Source of the DNA: Monoraphidium neglectum | Taxonomy: Eukaryota > Chlorophyta > Chlorophyceae > Sphaeropleales > Selenastraceae | Length of the DNA: 12,419 nt | Direction of reading: 5' to 3' | Assembly: GCF_000611645.1 (NCBI RefSeq) | Contig: NW_014012655.1 | Coordinates: forward strand, 6,388-18,806 | Part shown: piece after piece, positions 1 through 9,617 of the stretch | Layout: the number at the start of each line of letters is the position of its first letter | Numbering within the stretch: the first letter of the stretch is position 1 | Position numbers and translations under genes: made by a program | Notes under the pieces: generated by a model | Told to the model about the DNA's origin: nothing | The model's input: the letters and a program-made list of their open reading frames with translations, nothing else | Database searches by the model: none

Positions 1-506
1 GTCCCGCGCTCCCCGCGTCCGTCGACCGGCGCGGCGGCCGGCGGCGGCAGCCGGCCCGCCACGCCGCGGTCCGGTGCGCTGCGCCGCGGGCCCGCGTTTG
101 CCGCGCCGCTGCCCCTACCGTGGGAGCGAGCCGACGGGGCAGACGGCCCGCCCGCCGGGCTCTCGGACCGGCTGCCGAGCGCGCGGCCGCCGCCCGCAGC
201 CGGCGGCGGCTGCGGCGGGCGGGAGGTGCTGTTCCGGATCACGACCCTCCGCGGCCACCAGGCGCAGCTGTTGGCGGCAGTGGGTGCGGCCGACCCGCCC
301 TGCAGCTGCGCGGGGATGCCCACAGGGGCTGCTGGTCTGCAGCTTCCTGCACCTTCCGAGTGCTTGAGTGCAGGCAGCAGTGGCCGGGACGCGTGCTTGC
401 AGCCGGCGCAGCGAGGGCCAGCCGCTGCTGGGGGAGGGGGCGGGGTGCTGCAGGCCGGGATGGTGTCGTCGGCAGTGAAGGCCCAGGCTCAGTTGGTCAG
501 ACGATC

Positions 507-575
<69 letters not shown>

Positions 576-1362
576 CAACTGCGCCACAACCTGTGCAGCA
601 GCTCTCGGTGGGGCCGTGCCTGGCTGCTTTGACGCACCATCGGGCGCAGCTGGGTCGCAGCTGCAAGGGCTCACACGCCCTGCGCCAGTCGCAGCCTACG
701 CACGTTCGCTCTCGTTGCCTCGCGCGCGCCGCACTAGCTGGCAGCCAGGCGCTGACATCCCCGCCATCTGCAGCCCCGTGTCATCGCTCAGCACCGGCGG
801 GTGGCGCCACGCCCCGCCAGCTGGGGCGCTCGGCTGGCGGGCAGCAGTGGCTGCAGCAGGGGCCGCCGAGCAGCCGCCCGCCGAGCCGCCGCGCGCGCGG
901 CAGGACCCACTCATTTGCGGCACAGGCGTGGCCGCACCATTGGAGCAGCTGTTGGGCGGCGGCTGCCACGGTGTTGGCGTTGGCGTTGAGTCTCGCGAAC
1001 AAGTGCAGCCACCCACTTCGCTGGACGCTCTTTTGGAGCGAATGCTCTCCTCCCAGGCAGCCGCAGCCGCGGCGCGCCGCGGCGAGAGCGACGGCCGCGG
1101 CCGCAGCAGTGGCAGCGGCAGTGGCAGCGGCGGGGCGCTCCCCTCGGGCCGCCCTTTGCCCTGCCAGCTGCCATCGCGGCCAAGCTCGCGGGAGCGCGGG
1201 CGACGGCAGCAGCACCCTGCGCCAGCAGCGGGAGTAGGGGCATCCAACGCGCGAGCAGCGGCAGCGGCTTCTCGGCCGGGGCTGGGTGGGACGTCTAAGC
1301 TGCTGCTGAGCAGTAGCCAGCCACCACCCGGCAGACCAGCTGGGATGAGGTCAGGGATTTGA
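1..1362 (+). CDS. 3' part of a polyglutamine-containing protein of unknown function
   Basis: Reading frame 1 is open from the window edge to a TGA at 1360-1362, about 453 codons, so the 5' end lies outside the window. No start codon is assigned; the first in-frame ATG (316) is not an obvious start. The translation begins Pro/Ala/Gly-rich, then has a more ordered-looking segment around VLFRITTLRGHQAQLLAAVG (226-285), 22 consecutive Gln (508-573), and an Ala/Ser/Gly/Pro-rich tail that includes TSLDALLERMLSSQ (about 1015-1056) and a GSGSGSGG run. No catalytic domain is recognised. Polyglutamine with low-complexity flanks is common in algal transcriptional or RNA-binding regulators, but that is only analogy. 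A GTGGGT donor at 280 and a CTGCAG acceptor ending at 453 would remove 174 nt in frame, so the exon may really be two. Frame choice rests on continuous openness and the Gln run; introns could be missed. Confidence 0.6.
280..453 (+). other. possible in-frame intron in the polyglutamine gene
   Basis: GTGGGTGCGG at 280 resembles the donors of the kinase gene, and GGTGCTGCAG ending at 453 resembles an acceptor. Both lie at codon boundaries, and the 174-nt segment is a multiple of three without stops, so the frame is kept whether or not it is removed. The spliced product would join LLAA to AGMVSSAVKAQAQLV, giving a continuous helix-like segment leading into the Gln tract. This is not proven. Confidence 0.3.
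508..573 (+). repeat. pure (CAG)22 trinucleotide repeat
   Basis: There are 22 uninterrupted CAG units with no synonymous CAA. In the open frame they encode polyglutamine; the other two plus frames would give poly-Ser or poly-Ala. The absence of interruptions suggests recent expansion and likely length polymorphism. Confidence 0.97.
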
Positions 1363-1414
1363 TGTTTGCCTGGTGCTGTTCACACACCTTTGATTTCTTG
1401 GGCGAGTGCAGCGC

Positions 1415-1419
1415 TGTAA
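1415..1419 (+). terminator. TGTAA poly(A) signal candidate
   Basis: TGTAA is the usual polyadenylation signal of chlamydomonadalean algae. This copy lies 53 nt after the stop of the polyglutamine gene and is the only TGTAA seen on the plus strand just downstream. A 3' UTR of about 70 nt would be short for these algae, so it may be incidental. Confidence 0.35.
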
Positions 1420-1734
1420 CAAACATGGCCCAGCTATCGTCATGCTGCCGGGCTTGATAGCAGGCACGTCGGTCCAGGCGCTGCAGCGCCTGAGGATTAG
1501 ATCCATTTGGCACTCTGGCCCCACGTACTGCAAGGTCGGGGCATCATGCTGCAAGCACATACCCACCAGCTAACAACTGATTTGAGCTTGCGTTGGCAGG
1601 CAGGGTTTGGGGGTGAGGGTTCTAGGGGCAAATCCGCCGGTGCATGTTTTTTTTGGATGACAGCCACCTTTGCGCCCACTGGCAGTGGACAGTACCTGAC
1701 AAGCCAGCAGTTATGTGAAGAACGATACAGCAGA

Positions 1735-1739
1735 TTACA
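1735..1739 (-). terminator. possible TGTAA poly(A) signal for the kinase gene
   Basis: TTACA on the plus strand reads TGTAA on the minus strand. It is the first such motif downstream of the kinase stop codon, about 1.77 kb away, which is long, so the assignment is weak. Confidence 0.2.
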
Positions 1740-1875
1740 CGAACTGGTAGATATGTATGTGTATGACGATACAGTGCATGCACTCAAAGGGGGCCACCCG
1801 CAAAGAAGCGATGTCGCCGTACGTGGCGCGTCAGTGGCGGGGCCCATACCATTTTCCCCCATGACTAGATGGCAA

Positions 1876-1899
1876 GAGTAGAGTAGAGTAGAGTAGAGT
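1876..1899 (+). repeat. (GAGTA)n pentanucleotide tandem repeat
   Basis: Four perfect GAGTA units and a partial fifth, in the non-coding region between the two genes. Confidence 0.9.
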
Positions 1900-1982
1900 G
1901 GACCCGGCGCTGGGCACCAAGTATGTTTTAAGGACGGGTGCGAGGGTCAGCTGCCCCACCGATAGATGGCAAACATATGTGC

Positions 1983-2012
1983 GTGTGTGTGTGGGGGGGG
2001 GGGGAGGGGGGG
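1983..2012 (+). repeat. (GT)5 followed by G12-A-G7 tract
   Basis: A short GT run passes into 12 consecutive G, one A and 7 more G. The G-rich strand could form intramolecular G-quadruplexes, and such a homopolymer is also prone to sequencing error. Confidence 0.9.
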
Positions 2013-2244
2013 AAGGACTTACCACACGATGGCGTCGGTCTGTGCGCAATGCAGCCACAACAATTAGTGCAAGTACTTCAGCTGCACGCAGCTGGCAAAA
2101 CCACAACGTACCACTCGCGTGCAACTGGCGTCAAGGGGACGGTGTCACAAGGAGGGACGTGGAGCAGGCGGCAATGCTTCTGCGCTGGAATCGCAAGCAC
2201 GCACCAGCCCAAGGGCCTGGCGGGCGATACGGCCTGCAAATAAA

Positions 2245-2266
2245 GCAGGCTGCGCGCAGGCTGCGC
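2245..2266 (+). repeat. perfect 11-bp tandem duplication
   Basis: GCAGGCTGCGC occurs twice head to tail (2245-2255 and 2256-2266). No function is evident. Confidence 0.9.
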
Positions 2267-2294
2267 GCGCCTTAAGGAGTGTTGAGCGCAGCAG

Positions 2295-2312
2295 CGAGCT
2301 TGAGGAAGCTCG
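2295..2312. other. short perfect hairpin
   Basis: CGAGCTT (2295-2301) and AAGCTCG (2306-2312) pair as a 7-bp stem around a GAGG loop. It has no U tract and no adjacent gene end, so a terminator role is not supported. Confidence 0.6.
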
Positions 2313-2598
2313 GGCTTGCGGCCAGGCGGTGTGACCAGGCCTGTGAGCCAGTCATTCAGTGCGACGGTGGATAAATCCAGACCCATGATGAGGTTTTTCA
2401 CGTGCATTTGCCCTTCAACCTTGCATGCTTAGAAAAGTCCTCTGCCGTCTCAAGCAAGACCACGCCTGGACAAGCGCCTCAACGCCTGCTTTATCGGCGC
2501 GCCATGCGTTTAAGCCTGGGGGCTTGACATAAACCCAAACCCAATGGAAGCAAGTGCTGCCTGGAGGCAAATGTGTCACGGATGCCAACCCACTGCAG

Positions 2599-2632
2599 CA
2601 GGCAAGCAGGGCAACGTGCCCCAGCCTGCCTG
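2599..2632. other. imperfect inverted repeat
   Basis: CAGGCAAGCAGGGCA (2599-2613) is nearly complementary to 2617-2632 across a 3-nt loop. In the probable 3' UTR of the kinase transcript it could form a stem of about 15 bp with a few mismatches. It is too short for a typical microRNA precursor. Confidence 0.45.
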
Positions 2633-3503
2633 CTTCATTGCACCAGAATGTTCAGGCGTAGGATCTGGTCAGGAAGCCAGGGGCGGATGCAGGCACCGCC
2701 CTGCAAGGGAAGGGGCCGAATCAATCAGGGCGACATGAACCGTCGTGGACGGCTGACGCATGGCGGGCGAGGAAGGGTGCAAGTGGTGTGCCCAAGAGGA
2801 AGGGCGGCGGGAGTGGGCTGGAGCGCCGAGGACATAGAAAACGAGGAAGCATCCAGGTGTGTACCCAACGTGGGCGGTGCAGTGCTTGACGGGCCGGAGG
2901 CAAGGTGCAGTCCGGGGAAAAAAAAGGCTTCAAATGCGGGAGGGGCTTCAGCAGTCGAAACGCCTCACGACCCAGCACAGGTGTGGGGCCGGGGAGGCAG
3001 GTGATGCTGTTGGGGGCGAGAATCAGCTGGGAATGCGTGGGGAGTTCAAGGGGCAGGGCATGGCAGGCCCTGGCAGAGGCAGGACGGCAGTGTCGCATCG
3101 CATAGCTTGGAGCGCCAAAATCACGAGGCGGGTCCGTTGCACGCAGCGCGGCTGCATGATGGCCTTGTGCCGCCTTGCTGTGCATAGATCGCTCGGTTTT
3201 GAACAGGTTGCCCCTGAGCAAATCAACAAGTCCCATGCGCGCTCAGGAACAAAATAGATGTGTGGCCGGTGCACAAGGCAGGACCAGGCGCCCGTCCGGG
3301 GGGAAGCCAGCATCTCGTGGACTGTGTGTCCATGCCAGCAATGCAATGAGGCAACACTTCCCCAGGCCAGTCCAGCAGCTGCGCTTTGCACGCTCCGCCG
3401 TACCAAAATGTGCATCCCCAATTCGCCCACCTAGCCGATACCCCCATAGGACCAGAGCCGCGCCTCACGTTGCGCGCGCAGGCGCTCACCCGCCCTTGGG
3501 CGC

Positions 3504-3751
3504 TCAGTGCATGCGTGCGGGATCATGTGTGCCCGCGGCCGGCGGCGGCGCCGCCTGAGCCAAATGCGCGCGCTGCTGCGCGCGCAGCTCCCGCAGGCTG
3601 ACGACGACTTCGGCCATCGCCGGGCGGTCGCCGGGCGAGCGCAGCCAGCAGCGGCCGGCAAGCTCCGAAAATTGGGGCGGGGTGCCAGGGGGGAAGGTTG
3701 GCCGCTTGTTGTGGCCGACGACGCCCCACATGATCGCCTCCCGCGAGAGCC
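3504..3751 (-). CDS. kinase exon 16 (residues 883-964) and stop
   Basis: It follows acceptor GAGCGCAG and encodes KRPTFPPGTPPQFSELAGRC, the WLRSPGDRP motif with Arg925, a final helix, and a short Ala/Pro tail ending at TGA (3504-3506). Intron 15 is 366 bp, and its 3' part stays in frame with this exon. Confidence 0.92.
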
Positions 3752-5581
3752 CTGCGCTCGTGGCAAGGTTTGTCCATGTTGAGTTTCGGGGAGAGGAGGC
3801 AACGAGGCTGTACTCCAGACTCGAGTGCAGGTGCGTAACGCCTCCTACTGCTGCTACTGCTTCTGCTGCTGCTGCAAAGGCTGCGGCTGCTGGCGCTGCT
3901 AGTGCTGCCGCCGCAGCTGCTGCCGCTGCCACCACGGCTGCTTCTCTCGCAGCGTGCGTTTCACACACTTCTCAAACCCCCTCTGCGGCTGCTCACCCCT
4001 CTCTGCATGGCCCAAGGTCTGCGTTCGCGGCCCGCCACGGCTGCGCATGGGGTCGGTGCGTTCAGTGCCAGTGGCAAGGCGAGGAGAGAGGGCTGGAAGC
4101 GTGGACCCAGCACCCACCTTGGAAGGCCATCTTGCCGCTGAACAGCTCCCACATGAGGATGCCAAAAGCGTAGGCGTCGACAGCGCTAGTGATCTCTGAT
4201 CCGGCGTTGAACAGCTCTGGGGCCAGGTGGGTGATGGTGCCTGCCGAGGGCATTTGCAACAGCGGGCGGGTGCGCTCACGAGGTTGGCAGCTGCCAACCC
4301 ACAGCTTTGCCACGACTCGGGTCGCTGCCGCAACAGCCCGCGTGTACTCACCCCCCATGCATTGAGCTCAGCGGGGGGCAACAGCTGGCGCGCAGCCGCC
4401 CGCCTTCACGTCCTTTGTCACACGCAGCTGAGGCTGTGGGCAGTGCTACTGCACCATTCCCCTTGTCCCGCCCTCTGCACGATACACGCACATTCACACA
4501 CATGCACACATGCACACATACGCACGCACGCACACACACACGCATGCATGCACGAGCTTGCAAGTGCTTGCAAAACTTCCCCCATATTGAGAGGTCTCCG
4601 CCCAGCACTCACCCGCGCCCGTCATGTTGATGGCGGGGTTGCCCCCCGCGGTCGACTGCAGCACCTTGGTCAGGCCAAAGTCCGAGAGTTTGGTAGTGAA
4701 GCCCAGGGCGCGCGAGGCGTCCGGCTTGAGCAGCACGTTGTCCAGCTTCACGTCGCGGTGTACGAGGTTAGCGCTGTCGTGCAGGTACTGCAGGGCGGTG
4801 GCCACGTCCAGGAGGACCTGTTGGGATTCACGGGCGCGGCAGGGCGTCGAGTAAGGTGTGGGCTGCGGGGCTTGAGAAAGACAGCGGCGGCGCGTGACGC
4901 GTGCCTGCGGCTCGCGGCAAGTGCGTACGTCCCGTTGCCGGCGACGGCTTGTGCACCCCGCTTAGGTGGGGCGTGCAAGACTACAGGCGGCGTTCTGCCA
5001 TGTTTGGCCTGGCTTGTACCAAACTTGGCGCCGGCACCGCAAAACGCCAGCGGTGGTGCCGCCGGCGGTGCGTGCCCCAAAAGCACTGCACTGTTCAAAG
5101 CGCCGCCGCCCTTCCCGCAGCCCCTGCCGCCGGCGCACCTCCACCACCCCGTCCATGTTGACCGCAACGGCCCCCTCCGGCGTCCGCTGGTGGAACGCGC
5201 CGCGCGACACCGCGTCGCGCAGGCTGCCGCTGCAGAGCTCCATCACCACCAGGTTGAAGGTGGCCGGCTGCTGCGGCGCGCCCTCCCCCTCACCGGGCAG
5301 CAGGCGGCGGAAGGACGGCGGGGGCGCGGGCGCGCCGCTCGCCGCGGCGGCGGCGGGGGCGGCGCTGGGGTTGCACAGGGAGCGGCTGAAGGTGCCGTCC
5401 GTGCCTGGGCGCGTGGGCGTAATGTGAGGTTAGGGGGGCGGGGAGTGAGGGGCGGCGGACGGCGGGCGAGGCGTTGGCAATCATGTGCGTGGGTGAGGTG
5501 GATACCGGGTCCGAGGGATCGCGCTCGCTGGTCCATGGCCAGCAGGGGTCATTTGGAGCAACACCACGCACCAAATCACTA

Positions 5582-5615
<34 letters not shown>

Positions 5616-5627
5616 ACACACACACTT

Positions 5628-5658
<31 letters not shown>

Positions 5659-7866
5659 ACCACCACCACCAGGAAATTACGCAGGGCCGATCCCACAGGC
5701 GCGTGCATGCATGCGGACACATGGTCAGTGCAGATAAGGCAGCACCGGTGCTGCTTTGTTGGTAGCGACACCGAGGGCCGCCCACCATCATCTGCCAACA
5801 CCATCCCTGGGAGGCAGGCGTACAGCTGGACAATGTGGGGGTGGTGCACCGTCGACAGCACCGCCATCTCCATCGCGTCGGCCACCGCCTCGTCGCCGCT
5901 GGGCCGCGCCGCCATGACCTGGCGCGGGCCAGGGCAGCAGCGTTGGATCAAGAGATGCTTGCAGGGGGCGCCGAGTGAGATGTGCATCAGGCATATCTTT
6001 GGGGCATGCGGCCATCAGCATCACGAGCACAGCTGGGTGACGGACCGGAGATCGCGGGCTGCTGGCTTCGATGCACGGAAGCGGCCGCCGATGCAGGTGT
6101 TGTTTGCCGCCTGGCGCGAGTGGCCTCCGCCAATGGTTCTACAAGAATGACGCAGCACACCTTGATGGCCGCCGGCGAGTGGCGCCAGGAGCCTGAGTAC
6201 ACGGTGCCAAAGCCGCCCCGGCCGATCTCGTCGGCAATTACGAGGTCTGAGACGAAGCACAGCTCCAAGCTGCAGCGGCGGCCGCGTCGGATCTCGCCTT
6301 GCAGGGCCTGCCGACCACATGGAGAGAACAAGTGTGCGTGAAATTGTGTGAGAGTGCGACTGGTGTGTGTGCGTGTGCACGTATGGGAATGCCTGGTGAG
6401 TGACTGTATTTGCACATGTGCGCGCGTGCGTGTATGTGTGTGTTTGTGTGCGTAACTGCGTCTGTCTGTGTCTATGTAAGTCTGTGTGTTTGTGTGCGTG
6501 CACATCCGCATGCCCCCCCTGCGTGCGTGGCATTATTGCTTGCACAAGCCATCACGGCCACCCACAACACGATCTCAGCTGGCCGGTCAAGGAGCAGGCC
6601 TGGTGTGCTCACAACCCTCCCGACAATCGAGGCCGCAGCCACCAGGCAGCCGTCAGGCACATGCCAGAGCGGGCACACCTTGATCATCGACTCGGTGTGC
6701 AGCTTCCTGCCCCCCATGGGCACTACACACAGCTTTGAGCTTGATGACTGCGCTCCCGCCGGCGCCGCCGACGGCTCTTCCGCAGCAGCCGGGCCGTGCC
6801 GCTGCGTCGTCACGCGCGCACCTTCGCAGCCCGCGCCCGCCCGATCGGCACGCGGTGCGCGCGGCGCGGCTGCTGTTGCTGCTGCAGCAGCGGTGGGGGG
6901 GCCGTCGCTGTCAGACTGGCTCCAGGCGTCGCTGAGCCGCGCCAGCGGCGCGCCTTGGTCGTCTGCCGCCCCGTCTGGCACTGAGCCGTCCGAAGAGGAG
7001 GAGCCGCCTGCGCCTGCACGTCCGCCTCCGCCACTGCTGCTGCGGAAGCCCGACCGCGGCTTTCGGAGCGGCCAGGACGTCCGGGCCTGCGTGGTGGCGC
7101 GGCGCGCGCGCGTGTGCGGGAGGGTTGCATCAGAGTGGAGGGCCTTTAATGATGGGAGCGTTGGTGCGCAGGTTCACCAGGTTGGAGATGCTGGATTTTT
7201 TCAACGTGTCCCCTCACCCACTACGCCCACTCCGCCTTCAGCCCGGCGCTCGACCCGAGCAATCGCCACTCAAGTACAGCAGCCCTGCTTTGGCCGCGTA
7301 CCCATTGCTGCTTGCTGCCACACCCAACCAGAAGCCTCTCCTACGAGGTGCACCAGGAGCCGCCTTGCCCGACACCTGCCACCAGACCTGCCAAGTCTAC
7401 GAGCTGCTGCCCGTGCCCCCAAAGAGCACCCCTGCCACCCACCTCTGCCACCATGCTGCTGAGCTGGGCGGTGTTGCCCTGCAGCTTGGAGTCCAGTGCC
7501 ATCGCCAGGCCAGGCACCACGCCCTGCGGGGTGCGCAAGGGTGATGGTTGGACGTTGGCAGGCGTCAGGCGAGGCTGGAGGTTGGCAGGCGGGCACGATC
7601 CCAGGCTGGAAACTGGCACTGCTGCTCGGTTGGATGCGGGAGCGGCCGCTCATCACCACCCAATAAATTAAGCATGCGGCCGCTGCAAAGGCTGCACTGT
7701 GCAGCCACGCGTGATGCTTGCACGGGTGGCTGTGTGCCGTATTCAGCACGCGCAAACAAAAGCTCACACATATGGCGATGCGCTCTCCCAGTGCTTCCTC
7801 CTTTGAGCTCACTCAAATCCCTGATGCACTTGCACGCGCACACACGCGTGCGCACGCGCGTGCGCA

Positions 7867-7914
<48 letters not shown>

Positions 7915-9565
7915 CACTCGCTCTCACGCCCACACCTCCTAGCAACACACCAAAATGTCGTCTTTGATGTTCCCAAAATCCACAGGCGCAGCAGTGGGGC
8001 AGAAGTAGAGCGCGCCTATCGGTGTATCGCCCACAAACATAGGCACCACCGCCAGGCTGGACACCGGGGTTGAGTGGGAGAAGAGGTCTGGGGCCGGGTG
8101 GGGGCTGTTCTGGAGGTAGCTCGTCGTGTCGTGGATGGTGACTGCTCGGTTCAGCTTCAGCTGTTCAGGACGAGTGGGGCCAGGCAGAGGGGGTTGTGAG
8201 CGGCAGCGAGGGAGCCTGATGCGGGTTGACGATTTGGATGGGGGTAAAGTAGGCGCTAGGGACCCCCCGCACGCCAACTGGGCGTGAGGGCGTTACCTCT
8301 GCCTTTGCTCAAGTCAGGTGCATTATCGCTGTAGCGCAGTCGTGCGCAAGGTCGCCATGGCAAGGATTGGCCGCTGCCTGCAGCGGTGCCAGGCCAACGC
8401 CAATGCGCGGGCGTTTACACCGTGGCGCTGGCATCACAAAGGTTTGCTGGCCAAGCCGCCTCACCGCGCGCTCCAGCAGCGTGCCTCCAAACGCCAGCTG
8501 GCGCACGGCCACCTCCGAGCCGGGGTCTGAAGACAGCCTCCCGCTGGGGGTGCTGCCGATGCTGCAGTCGCTGCGCTTGCGCGCGCCGTGCGGCTTGCTG
8601 GCAGAGGCACCTGTGAGGTGGGCGGCACATGTATCAGGTTGGGATGCGGTCGGGACAGCGGGTCCCAGGTCAGGGGTTGGCGCGTGCAAAGGGTTATCAA
8701 GCGTTTGACTTGCACCCGCGGATGGTCTTGTCAGACACCAAAGACCGTGCAGACACAGCAGCGCGCACGGTAGGCGTCGCACTGTTGACACACCCCACAC
8801 ATGGAACTTTCAGGGCCCGGGTGTATTGGAACATCGTGCTCTCCTGTTGGGCACACACGTGCCATTGCTCACCTGCCGTCGCTGCCTCGAACAGCAGCAC
8901 CTCCCCTGGCCCCATGGCGTCGTCCGAGATGACCGCCAGCCGCACCGCCATCGAGCAGTTGGTGGCCCGCCACATGAAGTGCGACACACCCTGAACGCGG
9001 CGCACCAAAATAGCAGGGTCCGTTGCTTGTTTGAAAAAACGAGTTTGCTCGTGCGCTGCTCTGCTGTCGGCGTCTGGAGCGCGCCGCCCAGCTCAGAAGC
9101 GATTGGTGCACAAGACCGGTCGCACCTGAGCCGACCGCATCGCCAGCCTGGCGGCGAGACACGTCAGTGCATCATGCAGCAATGGGTGGTCCTGCCCTGC
9201 TCTCCGACTCCCGTTCTCTCATCTCCCCTTCCCCAGACCGCGCCCTTCTCACCTGCATCATGGCGCCGATCGCGGCGACGGCGTCGGGCGCCTGGTAGAC
9301 CGCCCTCAGAGTGCTGGCAGACCCCATCACCGAGCCGTGCCGCAGCAGCTGCAGGAGCGCGGTCGCCGCCGCGTCTACCCACGCTGGTAGCCTGTGGAAT
9401 GGCAAAATGCGCGCCCGTGACTTTCAGCTGCTGACAGTTATGATGATTTCATGCACAGTCACTTTGGGCCACGGTGTTCCTGCCAGGACGGGAAAACCTG
9501 CCGCACAATTGCATTTTTCTAACAAATATGAGACAACCCTTGCAGCGCCGCCTCGTGCCTGCGCG

Positions 9566-9617
<52 letters not shown>

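Larger units (their letters stand above)
1420..3503. other. non-coding region between two convergent genes
   Basis: No convincing gene is seen here. Short open frames occur on both strands (for example about 1507-1881 plus, 2721-3236 minus and 2573-3004 plus), but none shows a recognisable motif. The part next to 3503 is presumably the 3' UTR of the minus-strand kinase gene. The only TGTAA on the minus strand in the region is at 1735-1739, which would imply a 3' UTR of about 1.8 kb, unless another signal is used. About 1640-1770 is visibly richer in A+T than the flanks. The small repeats and hairpins are listed separately. Confidence 0.6.

Noticed and set aside
696..1247. 183-codon minus-strand open frame opposite the polyglutamine gene
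   Set aside because: It is Pro/Arg/Ala-rich without motifs, and the plus frame is longer and continuous with the Gln tract.
1507..1881. 124-codon plus-strand open frame
   Set aside because: Part of it looks protein-like, but a similar frame exists on the other strand and nothing recognisable is present; chance cannot be excluded.
2721..3236. 171-codon minus-strand open frame downstream of the kinase stop
   Set aside because: There is no family resemblance, no splice logic to neighbours, and it falls in the likely 3' UTR of the kinase gene.
4227..5582. 451-codon plus-strand open frame
   Set aside because: It lies antisense to kinase exons 13-14 and two introns. The minus strand encodes clear kinase motifs there, so this is a GC-rich shadow frame.
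5585..5653. CRISPR-like or telomere-like array
   Set aside because: The units are dinucleotides with no spacers, so it is an ordinary microsatellite.
6410..7462. 350-codon plus-strand open frame
   Set aside because: It begins inside the GT repeat of intron 10 and runs antisense to exon 10; it is low-complexity and motif-free.
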